In this document: positions 35,812 to 43,969 of the stretch, piece after piece
How the letters are laid out: every line of letters begins with the position of its first letter
Numbering within the stretch: position 1 is the first letter of the stretch
DNA from: Terriglobia bacterium
GTDB lineage: Bacteria; Acidobacteriota; Terriglobia; JAIQFV01
NCBI GenBank assembly: GCA_020073085.1
Contig: JAIQFV010000010.1
Coordinates: 186,001 to 250,000, forward strand
Direction: 5' to 3'
DNA length: 64,000 bases
The notes under the pieces: generated by a model
Database searches by the model: none
Told to the model about the DNA's origin: nothing
What the model saw: only the letters and a program-made list of their open reading frames with translations
Made by a program: the position numbers and the translations under genes

Positions 35812-36480
35812 TCAGTGCGAGGATTTCCAGTGAAAGGCCGCCGGCTGGTCCAGCCCGATGTGCGAGAGGAGCCGAAAGCAGAATTGATCGACGAGGTCAG
35901 AGATGGTTTTCGGATGATAATAGAATGCCGGCATGATGGGGAAAAGGGTGGCCCCTGCATGGGCCAGGCGCGCCATGTTTTCCAGGTGGATGGCGTGCAG
36001 CGGTGTCTCCCGCACGGCCACGACGAGAGGCCTCTCCTCCTTCAGCATGCAGTCAGCCGCGCGTTTGATCAGGTTGTCCACGACGCCATTGGCGAGGGCT
36101 CCCAGCGTCCCCACACTACAAGGTAGGATGAGCATGGCATCGACCCGATGCGAACCGCTGGCGATCGACGCGCCAATGTCGTCATTGGAATGCTCGATAA
36201 GCTTTCCCGACGGATGGCCCAACAAGGCCGAGGAAAGCTTCATCGAGCCGGTCGGCTTTAACCCCAACTCATCCGCCAGCACATAGCGGCCGCCATTGGA
36301 GATTATAAAATTAATCGTCGCAACTCGAGCATCCGCCTCCAGCATCTGCAAAACACGTTGAGCGAAGATTGAGCCGCTCGCTCCCGTGACGGCCAGGGTG
36401 ATTTCCTGGGTCGAACGGGTGTCCCGGCTGCCGGACGATGCCTCGGAGGGTGCTCGGATGCCTGATGGACGCTTTGTCAT
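35812..36480 (-). CDS. ubiX: UbiX-family flavin prenyltransferase
   Basis: Makes the prenylated-FMN cofactor used by UbiD-type decarboxylases. The 222 residues include an extended N-terminus of about 27 residues, then the family signature LAVTGASGSIFAQRVL (FMN loop), ILPCSVGTLGALANGVVDNL with the conserved serine, and the C-terminal LPIMPAFYYHPKTISDLV-like segment. The partner decarboxylase (UbiD/MqnL) is not in the window. It forms a two-gene unit with the UbiA-family gene and runs divergently from dtd. Confidence 0.93.
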   Translation of the reverse strand: MTKRPSGIRAPSEASSGSRDTRSTQEITLAVTGASGSIFAQRVLQMLEADARVATINFIISNGGRYVLADELGLKPTGSMKLSSALLGHPSGKLIEHSNDDIGASIASGSHRVDAMLILPCSVGTLGALANGVVDNLIKRAADCMLKEERPLVVAVRETPLHAIHLENMARLAHAGATLFPIMPAFYYHPKTISDLVDQFCFRLLSHIGLDQPAAFHWKSSH

Positions 36481-36641
36481 TGAAGCGTGAGTGTAATCAG
36501 AAACCCGGAGGCGGTCAAAATATTTTTGATAATATGGACCTTGTCCAGGCGGACTTTGACACCTGTGCGGCCGCCTGATTTATCCCCGCTCTTTCGCATT
36601 TCCGTGAGCGGGTCAATGCTCATCCGGAGATTTCCTGGTCT

Positions 36642-37091
36642 ATGAGAGCCGTGATACAACGCGTCAAGCAGTCCAAGGTCATGGTGAACGATCAGGCCGT
36701 CGCCAGCATCGGAAGAGGACTATTGGTCCTGCTCGCGGTAATGAAAGGCGACAATGAAGAGGATGCGCGGCACCTCGCCCAAAAAACTATCGAACTCCGG
36801 ATCTTTGAAGATGAAAATGGGAAGATGAATCGAAGCCTTCAAGAAGTAGGCGGCGCCATGCTGGTCGTGTCCCAGTTTACTTTGGCAGGAGACTGCAGAA
36901 AGGGACGCCGGCCTTCGTTCGATGACGCCGCCGATCCTGCGACAGCGCGCTCACTGTACGGCCAGTTCGTGGAGAGTGTCCGAAGCCAAAACATTCCCAC
37001 TCAGACCGGAAATTTTCAAGCCATGATGCAGGTCCACCTCGTCAACGATGGCCCCGTAACCCTCTTGCTTGACAGCCGCAAGTCGTTCTAG
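36642..37091 (+). CDS. dtd: D-aminoacyl-tRNA deacylase
   Basis: Hydrolyses D-aminoacyl-tRNAs such as D-Tyr-tRNA, a chirality proofreader. The 149-residue protein matches DTD in length and in both signature motifs: VSQFTLAGD (about 77-85, S-Q-x-x-L) and the C-terminal N-x-G-P-V-T as [11 protein letters not shown]. It starts with MRAVIQRV, the usual N-terminus. A single gene, divergent from ubiX. Confidence 0.96.
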   Translation: MRAVIQRVKQSKVMVNDQAVASIGRGLLVLLAVMKGDNEEDARHLAQKTIELRIFEDENGKMNRSLQEVGGAMLVVSQFTLAGDCRKGRRPSFDDAADPATARSLYGQFVESVRSQNIPTQTGNFQAMMQVHLVNDGPVTLLLDSRKSF

Positions 37092-37227
37092 CAGGGCTGC
37101 CCTGTATCCATTTTCCAAGAATAGTTCAATCCCAAGAGCCAGCCTGAACAGGCTCGTGCCTCCGCAACGATTCACTCGCCGCTCACCCTGGCAGAAGCTG
37201 AAAGACAAGACCTCCGAATGTGCGTCG

Positions 37228-38097
37228 CTATCTCGGTTGGCTTCCGGACTTCTCTGTGTGGATGTCCTCCAGGGTCACCGGCGCCCCCCCATAGATGTTT
37301 CCTTTCGCCACCAGCGCTGTAGCGATGACACCATCATTGCTCGTAACGCCGGTAAGAGACAGTTTCCCCACAAAGTTGTCCACATTTGCCAACTCGGGAA
37401 ATAACTGGCTTACAAATAGCGCTCCATGCTCCAGCGGCTGGAGCTCGAGGCCGCCCTCGGTTCCTCCGATCAGGGTTCTCATCAAGGTTCCGGAGCTGTC
37501 ATAGAGCGATATATTCATGCGTACCTGATAATTGTATGGGTTCGCGGCAGCCAGACCCGTGTCTTCCTCTTTCGACTTACTGCGGACGACGGCGATGGAC
37601 ATTCCCCCACACACATGCATCGGGGAAACTCCTACGCTGCTCATGGGGAACCCGGTGGTGGCAGGGTCTCCACGGTAAATGGTATAGAAGAGATAGCCTC
37701 CGATATTGTGACCGTTCTTCTCAGTCACACGCAGCCATCCCGCCTTCAACCCCCCCGTAGCGCTGCTCTCAAACTTGCACGTGCCATCCCCGCGGAGAAC
37801 ATAGCTGTCGGCCGTACTCCCGCCGCTGCACGTGGTCTTAAAACCCAATGCGAGGGGGACGGGTTGCCCGGCATCTGTTACTCCTTCATAGGATTCAATG
37901 CGAATCTCCCGCGCACTGGAATCCGGATTGGATATGATCAGGGTCGTGACCCACCAATCCTGTCCGGTTTGTCCGTTGGCGACTTGAGCGAATCGAAGCT
38001 GAGCGTTGGGATCTGTCTGCCCAGGAGAGAGAGTAGTCAAGAGAACCACAAGCGATACGATGGCGATCAAGTAAACAGGAAACCTTTTAAGTCTCAT
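37228..38097 (-). CDS. Secreted protein of unknown function
   Basis: A 289-residue exported protein. The ATG at 38097 was chosen because AGGAGGG precedes it by 6 nt and the signal peptide follows (FPVYLIAIVSLVVLLTTLSPGQ); upstream in-frame codons reach 38151 but lack support. The mature part is beta-rich with LRFAQVANGQTGQDWWVTTL, later IISNPDSSAREIRIESYEG, a pattern of extracellular beta-sandwich proteins found in Acidobacteriota; four cysteines might form disulfides. No enzyme motif is seen. I do not recognise a named family. Confidence 0.72.
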   Translation of the reverse strand: MRLKRFPVYLIAIVSLVVLLTTLSPGQTDPNAQLRFAQVANGQTGQDWWVTTLIISNPDSSAREIRIESYEGVTDAGQPVPLALGFKTTCSGGSTADSYVLRGDGTCKFESSATGGLKAGWLRVTEKNGHNIGGYLFYTIYRGDPATTGFPMSSVGVSPMHVCGGMSIAVVRSKSKEEDTGLAAANPYNYQVRMNISLYDSSGTLMRTLIGGTEGGLELQPLEHGALFVSQLFPELANVDNFVGKLSLTGVTSNDGVIATALVAKGNIYGGAPVTLEDIHTEKSGSQPR

Positions 38098-38681
38098 GAA
38101 GCCCTCCTGTTCGGTTGACATATAAGTTCGGATTTCTTCACTTTTTCGCAAGGGAATGCACTGAGGAAAGAAGGTTCCACAACACAGTTCATGCGCTCAG
38201 TCCGGAGTTCTGTCTGAACCTCAAAGAAATCAAAAGGAAGATCGACTTACCATGCGCAGAGAAAGTTGACGGGGAAGGTAGTGGCAAGGCACTGCTCCGT
38301 GTTCTAGATCTATCCCAGCCAAGTGCGTCAAGGTAGTGAATTCGCCCCGGCTCCCGGCGAGGTTTTGGTCAGATCGTCAACGCATTCCCCCGCCGCAGGC
38401 GGCCCGGACGCAGGTATTGGCGCTTTACTCTGTCGTGATGCGTGAGCCGGATGGGGTTACGCATACCCAAAGCCTGAATGGGTTTGCGCAAATCTCGGCT
38501 CGAAAACAATCGATTTTTTACGACATAGATTGTGAAACTTTTCCCTATCTTTGTCAATATTCGCCTCGCCAGGAATTTTTCATCGATCCTGAGGTCTTTG
38601 AGATCGGCAGGTTCGCCGAGAGGGAAAATGAATGAAAGGCGTCAAAGTTCAGATCACCACAGGTGTTTGAGACTTCGCGCG
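38098..38681. other. Intergenic region without a supported gene
   Basis: About 580 bp. It contains the promoter and SD for the gene at 37228-38097 and a small CCGCCGCAGGCGG palindrome (about 38389-38402) like those in the dispersed repeats. A 99-codon frame on the + strand (38336-38635) shows no domain and no ribosome binding site. Confidence 0.45.
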
Positions 38682-39404
38682 CTAATATCCGCCAAACTCT
38701 TCGCTCCGAATATTGTCGTCGTTTACCCCGGCCTCATTCAGCAGGGTATGAACGCCGTCTACCATCCCCGGCGGGCCCACCACGTAATAAATCGGATCGG
38801 CAAGATGTTTTGAATGCCTCATGAGCATATCAACACTCAGGCGTCCCTTTTCGCCTTCCCAGTGACGGTGAGACCTCTCTGGCGCCGTCATGAGGCCAAT
38901 GCAGGTGAATTTCTCATTGAGTGACTGGAGCTTTAGAAGTTCCTCGAGGAACGCGGCATCCTCGGGGCGTCGATTGCAGTACATGAGAACCATGCGATGG
39001 GGCAACCGTGTTTCAGCCGCCTGCACGACCATGGACCGGAAGGGGGTAATTCCAATTCCACCCGCGAGCAGCACGGCGGGCCTGACGGCGTTATTGTGTA
39101 AAACGAAGCTTCCATAGGGCCCTTCAATCTCCACTTCAGTGCCGAGCGGCATGGACTTGAGAACTCGCTTGAAGGCGGTATCACGCATTCGCGTGGCGAA
39201 CATAAGGTCCTCTTCAAAAGGGGCACTCGCAATGGAAAAGGAACGCGCAATCCCCTCATCATCCTTCTCAGGAGGATTGATCAGAATGACGTCCACATAC
39301 TGACCGGGTTTAAACTGGAAGCCCGGGGGTTTTTCGAAATAAAACGCCATCGTCCCCTCGGCGACATCCCCGCGCTTGACAAGCTTGGTATGGAAGGCTC
39401 CCAT
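38682..39404 (-). CDS. Ferredoxin/flavodoxin--NAD(P)+ reductase-like FAD oxidoreductase
   Basis: A 240-residue single-chain flavoprotein of the ferredoxin-NADP reductase superfamily without an iron-sulfur domain. FAD binding: ARSFSIASAP (R-x-F-S-I-A-S) and GPYGSFVL; NAD(P) binding: LLAGGIGITPFRSM and YYVVGPPGMVDGV. The C-terminus ends in EEFGGY, aromatic as in this superfamily. The open frame extends far upstream, but AAAGGAAACGG before the ATG at 39404 and the domain boundary fix the start. It probably moves electrons between NAD(P)H and a small redox carrier; the cytochrome-like gene 290 bp upstream is a candidate by proximity only. Confidence 0.82.
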   Translation of the reverse strand: MGAFHTKLVKRGDVAEGTMAFYFEKPPGFQFKPGQYVDVILINPPEKDDEGIARSFSIASAPFEEDLMFATRMRDTAFKRVLKSMPLGTEVEIEGPYGSFVLHNNAVRPAVLLAGGIGITPFRSMVVQAAETRLPHRMVLMYCNRRPEDAAFLEELLKLQSLNEKFTCIGLMTAPERSHRHWEGEKGRLSVDMLMRHSKHLADPIYYVVGPPGMVDGVHTLLNEAGVNDDNIRSEEFGGY

Positions 39405-39610
39405 CCGTTTCCTTTCACGACCATGAATTGACTGCAATCGATCGCATTTGGCATTGTCCCTGCCAAAATTTGTTTTCGATGTAAGGAAACAAACATTGTT
39501 CGCCAGGCCGGTTACACTTGCCTGCTTTCCAGAATCTCCTCCCTGTCCGGTCTCGGTGCCGTTGCTCTGCCCGGAAGCCACCGTCCCCGGCGTCCGCCGA
39601 TCTTCTGATC

Positions 39611-39648
39611 CCAAAAGAAAAGGGATGAGGTCAGTTCTCCTCATCCCT
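39611..39648 (-). terminator. Rho-independent terminator after the small cytochrome gene
   Basis: A perfect 10-bp stem, AGGGATGAGG (39621-39630) with CCTCATCCCT (39639-39648) and an 8-nt loop. On the minus strand it is followed by TTTCTTTT. It would end transcription from the cytochrome gene at 39692. Confidence 0.8.
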
Positions 39649-39691
39649 GTCTTTGATCCTGTAAATGAACTGTGTGCGACAGCCGGCGTTC

Positions 39692-39907
39692 TTACATGGT
39701 CTTCGCTTTGTCCCCGCATTTTGCCAGGGACAGATTGTTTGCCTTGTAACATTTTCCCACGTCATTCAGATCCTTCGAGCCCGCCTTGACATGGCAATAT
39801 GCGCAATTCTTGCCTTCCTTCTTCGAATACTCCGGCTTCGCAAGGCTGAACGATGCCACAACAATCAATGTGAGCACAAAAACGAATAACAACTTCACAT
39901 AACGCAT
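39692..39907 (-). CDS. Small secreted c-type cytochrome-like protein
   Basis: A 71-residue protein with a signal peptide (YVKLLFVFVLTLIVVASFSL-A) and one haem-binding motif CAYCH at about residues 35-39. Two more cysteines in GKCYKANN and LAKCGDK follow, so the mature protein of about 48 residues has four cysteines. GGAGGAG precedes the start at a good distance. The size is at the low limit for a monohaem cytochrome; I expect a periplasmic electron carrier. A strong terminator lies 44 bp downstream, so it is monocistronic. Confidence 0.8.
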   Translation of the reverse strand: MRYVKLLFVFVLTLIVVASFSLAKPEYSKKEGKNCAYCHVKAGSKDLNDVGKCYKANNLSLAKCGDKAKTM

Positions 39908-40024
39908 AACAGGACTCCTCCTCGGTTTAATGATTTTTGTTGGTATTGACTTGACGCATTTACTCCTCCCGCCACAAGCTCCTCAGATGCGCCAAGGGGG
40001 CTGAGGGTTGTGAAATCCTTGAAT

Positions 40025-40891
40025 TCACTTCGAAACCGCGGACATGGGAATCTCGAAAGCCTTGAAATCCTTGCTGACTCCGAAGGTAATCCCTGATTGC
40101 GGATCCACCCGGGTAATTCCCTTGATGGCAGCGACGTCCCAGCGAAACCCGGCTGCCAGGACTTGAAGGCCGAGCCGCGCCTGAGACAGACTCTCTGTCC
40201 CCAGAGGAGCTGGACCGCTCCGTGTCGACCATCGTCCGTTAATCTCTCCAGCCACCGAGACATGCGGAGTCAGCGGATAGATCCCCGCCACACCATAAGT
40301 CACGACATCGTTCTGGGAGAACAGCTGCGTGGGAGATGTCAAAATCCCGACGCCGATGTTAGAAAAGGTGTTGAGCTTGCCGAAATGTTTTCCGAAAAGG
40401 AAAGAACCAAAGACATTGGTGGTATTCACACCGATTCCGTGGCTTTGATCGCTGTTCGGCAATTGGACGGCGACGCGAAATCCCATGGAGGGACGCCGCC
40501 GGCCCTCCGGCAGGATTCGGATTTTCGTGGCCAATACGAAGTCACCGATGTCGGTCGCAGACCGGCCATCCCCGCTCAAATGGGGCGTCACAAAGGAAGG
40601 AACTCTCTCGTTCACCGTGAGAAAATTCGCGGCTGTCCCGCTCAACTGGAATTCCGCCGTCTCTCCCAAGCCGATGTTGATCCCAATCACGCCGGCGCTG
40701 GTGAGGTCTCCTTTTAATCCGGAAACCGGAAAACGCTCATTCTGCAGGAAGTCAAATCCGAACTCGAACAGGATGTGTCCCGGCTTGACCAGGTCGACGT
40801 CCTGGGTCAACAAGGGACGCTGTTGCGCCCACCCGCCCACGGGCAGCATCACCCCTGCAATGATCAATAGTGTGATCCCACGCAATCTCAT
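40025..40891 (-). CDS. Outer-membrane beta-barrel-like protein
   Basis: A 288-residue exported protein. The signal peptide is MRLRGITLLIIAGVMLPVGG-WAQ; the mature part has alternating hydrophobic strands with glycines and aromatic residues (GHILFEFGFDFLQNERF, TNVFGSFLFGKHFGKLNTFS, VGVGILTSPT-like), the pattern of small outer-membrane barrels related to transporter/MetA-pathway-type proteins. Start is the ATG at 40891; the frame runs upstream to 40969 but a promoter lies there. Function unknown. It follows rsmE by 96 bp but has its own promoter at 40940-40969. Confidence 0.7.
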   Translation of the reverse strand: MRLRGITLLIIAGVMLPVGGWAQQRPLLTQDVDLVKPGHILFEFGFDFLQNERFPVSGLKGDLTSAGVIGINIGLGETAEFQLSGTAANFLTVNERVPSFVTPHLSGDGRSATDIGDFVLATKIRILPEGRRRPSMGFRVAVQLPNSDQSHGIGVNTTNVFGSFLFGKHFGKLNTFSNIGVGILTSPTQLFSQNDVVTYGVAGIYPLTPHVSVAGEINGRWSTRSGPAPLGTESLSQARLGLQVLAAGFRWDVAAIKGITRVDPQSGITFGVSKDFKAFEIPMSAVSK

Positions 40892-40939
40892 AGATGGATC
40901 AGGTCCCTTGAGACCGGCCCTTGGCCAGAGAAGGACGTC

Positions 40940-40969
40940 ATGATAGCACAGCCGAAATCTGAAGTTCAA
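40940..40969 (-). promoter_or_regulatory. Sigma-70-like promoter of the barrel protein gene
   Basis: On the minus strand TTGAAC (40964-40969) and TATCAT (40940-40945) are 18 bp apart; matches to the consensus are 4/6 and 5/6. The predicted leader is about 40 nt. Confidence 0.55.
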
Positions 40970-40987
40970 AAGGAAATCTATTCGCTT

Positions 40988-41755
40988 CTAATCGTCCATT
41001 TCATAACCCAGAATGGCCAGGCTGGATACGGCGGCGGTCTCGGTCCGAAGAATTCTCTCTCCCAGCGAAGCCGCGTGAAATCCGGACTGTTCCGCAAGAG
41101 CGATCTCTTCAAGAGCCCATCCGCCCTCCGGCCCGATGGCCAAGGTGACTCCGGGGCACGTTCCACCCACCGCCTCCCTGCGGCGGGGCTCCTGAATCTT
41201 CTTGAGGACAGATTTCAGCGAGGGAGTCTCCGGTCTCTCGCTCAGGAGTATGTTGAAGTTTCCCGTCGTTTCAGAAACCGCCTGAGTGAAGGGGGAAGGC
41301 GTTCCGAGAGCCGGGAGGTGCAACCGGCGGCATTGCTTGATCGATTCAATCAGGATCTTTTGCCAACGCTCAACACGGGCGTTCGTCATGGTGCTCCATT
41401 TCGCCTCGGTGTGGGCCGTCACCAGCGGAACCACCCGGGTGACTCCCAATTCCGTTGCCTTTTCCAAAATCCACTCAAACTTCTCAAACCGTACGAGGGC
41501 CTGCAGAAGCACGAGACGATCGGGAGCCGGAGGTGGAATCAGTGTTTGCTCCCGGATTCGGCACTTGACTTCGCCACGGGTGGAAATCGTCTCCACCGCG
41601 GCTCGCGCCCATCGGCCCTGTCCGTCGATCAGTTCGAATAGATCGCCGGCCCGCGCCCTTAAAACGTCTCTGAGGTGATGGCCCTGCTCGCCGCCCACGA
41701 CGACGTAATCATCCGACCAGTCCGTGGCGCTGACGAAGATCCGCCGGTCAGTCAT
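40988..41755 (-). CDS. rsmE: 16S rRNA (uracil-1498-N3)-methyltransferase
   Basis: Methylates U1498 of 16S rRNA. From the ATG at 41755 the protein has 255 residues: an N-terminal PUA-like part (RRIFVSATDW, EQGHHLRDVLRARAGD) and a SPOUT-class knot with LAIGPEGGWALEEIALAEQ (about 192-210) and LGERILRTETAAVSSLAILG near the C-terminus. The start overlaps the prmA stop as ATGA, so the two are coupled. It is the last gene of the heat-shock operon, in the same order as in Firmicutes. Confidence 0.95.
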   Translation of the reverse strand: MTDRRIFVSATDWSDDYVVVGGEQGHHLRDVLRARAGDLFELIDGQGRWARAAVETISTRGEVKCRIREQTLIPPPAPDRLVLLQALVRFEKFEWILEKATELGVTRVVPLVTAHTEAKWSTMTNARVERWQKILIESIKQCRRLHLPALGTPSPFTQAVSETTGNFNILLSERPETPSLKSVLKKIQEPRRREAVGGTCPGVTLAIGPEGGWALEEIALAEQSGFHAASLGERILRTETAAVSSLAILGYEMDD

Positions 41756-42618
41756 CGAACCGATCGCTTTCTTGCAGTCAGGCACACCCATCCGTTGGTG
41801 GTTTCCTTTCTTTCCAGCAAGAATTGATGTTGCTGCAAAAGGTCTTGAATGAGTCCCGTCTGCTCCTCCAGAATTCCAGAACAGGTCAACCAGCCGGGTG
41901 CCACAAGCACCCGATTGAACTCGGGCCACAGCCGGTCAAGAATGCCGGCACTCAAGTTTGCAAAACAGATTTCGACCGATTCATCGCGCAGGGCATCCAA
42001 CGAACCGATCCACACTCGGACATTCGTGCTTGCTCGATTGAGAGTCAGATTGGCGGTAGCGACCTGTACCGCAACCGGATCGGTATCGCACGCGAAAACA
42101 TTTCTGGCTCCATGAAGCACCGCCGCGATGGCGAGGATACCGGAACCGGTGCCAACATCAAGCACCGTGGATCCCCGGATCGGCAGCTGTTCCAGCGAGC
42201 GCAGGCACAGTTGGGTCGATTCATGGGTCCCCGTTCCAAAGGCCATCCCCGGCTCGATCCTGATTTTCATCCGGGGCTCCGCGTCCGGTTCTTCCCCGGA
42301 GACCCCAGGGAGCACGAGAAAGGACGCGCCCACGGAAAACGGGTGCAGCGCATCCCGCCACTGCTTTGACCAATCCTCGTGAGGAACCCAGGTCCACGTC
42401 AAGGAAGTCCGGGATGTCTCCGAAAGCTGCGGGGCCAGTGAATCGAGGAGGCTAGGAAGGAAAGGCGCAAGGTGAGGGGGGAAAAAGGCGCACAAGGTTA
42501 CTCGAGCAGCGTTGAAGTTCTGTACCTCAACGCCGGTTGATCCCCTCTCGTCGAAGAATCCGACCAGGTCATCCTCTTGACAACTCGGCACGGTGACCGA
42601 AATAACGAGAGATTCCAT
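41752..42618 (-). CDS. prmA: Ribosomal protein L11 methyltransferase
   Basis: SAM-dependent trimethylation of ribosomal protein L11. The 288-residue protein has the N-terminal substrate domain (SVTVPSCQEDDLVGFFDERG) and the Rossmann methyltransferase domain with PGMAFGTGTHESTQLCL (about 122-138), VLDVGTGSGILAIAA (about 152-166) and CDTDPVAVQVA. The NPPF-like catalytic segment is replaced by CFANLSAGIL, as usual for PrmA (N-[IL]-x). It lies between dnaJ (24 bp gap) and rsmE (4-bp overlap). Confidence 0.95.
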   Translation of the reverse strand: MESLVISVTVPSCQEDDLVGFFDERGSTGVEVQNFNAARVTLCAFFPPHLAPFLPSLLDSLAPQLSETSRTSLTWTWVPHEDWSKQWRDALHPFSVGASFLVLPGVSGEEPDAEPRMKIRIEPGMAFGTGTHESTQLCLRSLEQLPIRGSTVLDVGTGSGILAIAAVLHGARNVFACDTDPVAVQVATANLTLNRASTNVRVWIGSLDALRDESVEICFANLSAGILDRLWPEFNRVLVAPGWLTCSGILEEQTGLIQDLLQQHQFLLERKETTNGWVCLTARKRSVR

Positions 42619-42642
42619 GGAAGGCAGGATCTGAGGAACGCT

Positions 42643-43779
42643 CTACCCGAAAATGTCTTTCACTTTTTCAAAGATTTTCTTCTCGGCCGGTTTGTTTTCA
42701 ACCGAAGAGACCGTTGCCAGCTGTTCCAGCAAGCGGCGCTGTTCACGGGTGAGCTTCTGGGGGGTTAAGATCCGAACGGTGATGAAAAGGTCTCCGCGGC
42801 CATGACCATTGATGTTGGGAATGCCTTTGCTGCGGAGGCGAAAGGTGGTTCCCGACTGTGTTGCCTCAGGAATTTTCAACTGCTCCTCGTCGCCCTCAAG
42901 GGTCGGCACTTTGATCTCCGCACCCAGGGCCGCTTGAGAGAAGCTGATGGGGACATTGCAGTGGAGATCGACCCCCTCCCGTTCAAAGTAGGCATGTTCC
43001 TTGACATAGATGACCACATACAGATCGCCCCACTCACCGCCACGTGCCCCGATGTCACCCTCCCCCGTAATCCGGAGACGGGACCCATTATCGACGCCGG
43101 CAGGGATTTTGATTTCCAGGGTTTTCTCGGCTCGCACGCGACCATTGCCGCGGCATTCCTTGCAAGGGTTGGTGATGACCTCCCCCGTCCCGCGGCACTG
43201 ACCACAAGTCCGGCTGATGGATAAGAAGCCCTGCTGATAACGCACCTGCCCGCGCCCCTGACATTGAGGGCAAGTGGTCGGCCCAGCGCCTTTTTCGGAG
43301 CCGGATCCCCCACATTCCTTGCACTGCTCGAGGCGGGGGACTCGGATTTTGGTTTTAACTCCAAAGGCGGCCTCTTCAAAGGAGATCTGGAGGTCATATC
43401 GGAGATCCGACCCGCGCTCCCGGGAGGAGCGACGGCGTCCCCCTCCTCCACCTCCGAAAATATCGCCGAAACCAAAAAAATCACCCAGGATGTCGCTAAA
43501 GTCGGAAAAGACGGTCGGATCAAATCCACCGAACCCGCCTGCTGATCCGCTCAGCCCCTGGTGACCGAAACGGTCATAGACACTGCGCTTGTTCGCATCA
43601 CTTAATACGCTATAGGCTTCTGCGGCTTCTTTGAAATTCTCTTCGGCTTCCTTGTTGCCGGGGTTCTTATCGGGATGGAAGCGCATCGCCATTCTGCGGT
43701 AGGCGCTTTTGATTTCCTGATCGTTCGCGTCACGGGAGACGCCCAGGATTTGATAATAGTCGCGAGTCGTATTGGCCAC
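42643..43779 (-). CDS. dnaJ: Chaperone DnaJ
   Basis: Hsp40 co-chaperone that stimulates DnaK. The 378 residues are: J-domain (1-70) with the HPD motif in RFHPDKNPG, a Gly/Phe-rich linker ([20 protein letters not shown], then [12 protein letters not shown]), the zinc domain with four CxxCxGxG repeats ([32 protein letters not shown]) and two C-terminal beta domains. The start is GTG at 43779, supported by AGGAGAGGA nine bases upstream; the frame extends to another GTG at 43824 without an SD. It follows dnaK with a 190-bp gap that holds GC-rich inverted repeats. Confidence 0.96.
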   Translation of the reverse strand: MANTTRDYYQILGVSRDANDQEIKSAYRRMAMRFHPDKNPGNKEAEENFKEAAEAYSVLSDANKRSVYDRFGHQGLSGSAGGFGGFDPTVFSDFSDILGDFFGFGDIFGGGGGGRRRSSRERGSDLRYDLQISFEEAAFGVKTKIRVPRLEQCKECGGSGSEKGAGPTTCPQCQGRGQVRYQQGFLSISRTCGQCRGTGEVITNPCKECRGNGRVRAEKTLEIKIPAGVDNGSRLRITGEGDIGARGGEWGDLYVVIYVKEHAYFEREGVDLHCNVPISFSQAALGAEIKVPTLEGDEEQLKIPEATQSGTTFRLRSKGIPNINGHGRGDLFITVRILTPQKLTREQRRLLEQLATVSSVENKPAEKKIFEKVKDIFG

Positions 43780-43969
43780 TCGAAAAAATCCTCTCCTACC
43801 CAAACCTTCTTCTCCCCAGTCCACTCGAGACGCCTGAAGGAGATCCCCAGGATGTCTTTCCTTCCATTTCCCGGGAAGGAGACTCTGAACTTTTGAGAGA
43901 AAACAGGCGCGGGTCCCCTGCGTCCGGCTTCGGCGGCACCGTCCGGCTCCGCCGCCGTACGGAAGAAGG
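43780..43969. other. dnaK-dnaJ spacer with GC-rich inverted repeat
   Basis: Contains GTCCGGCTTCGGCGGCACC and CGTCCGGCTCCGCCGCCG (about 43921-43960), a direct repeat (GTCCGGCT) and an inverted repeat (CGGCGG...CCGCCG). No T-tract follows, so it may attenuate or stabilise the operon mRNA rather than terminate it. Confidence 0.4.

Noticed and set aside
38336-38635. Plus-strand frame of 99 codons between the secreted protein and the reductase
   Set aside because: No domain, no ribosome binding site and unusual composition; it includes a repeat-like CCGCCGCAGGCGG palindrome.
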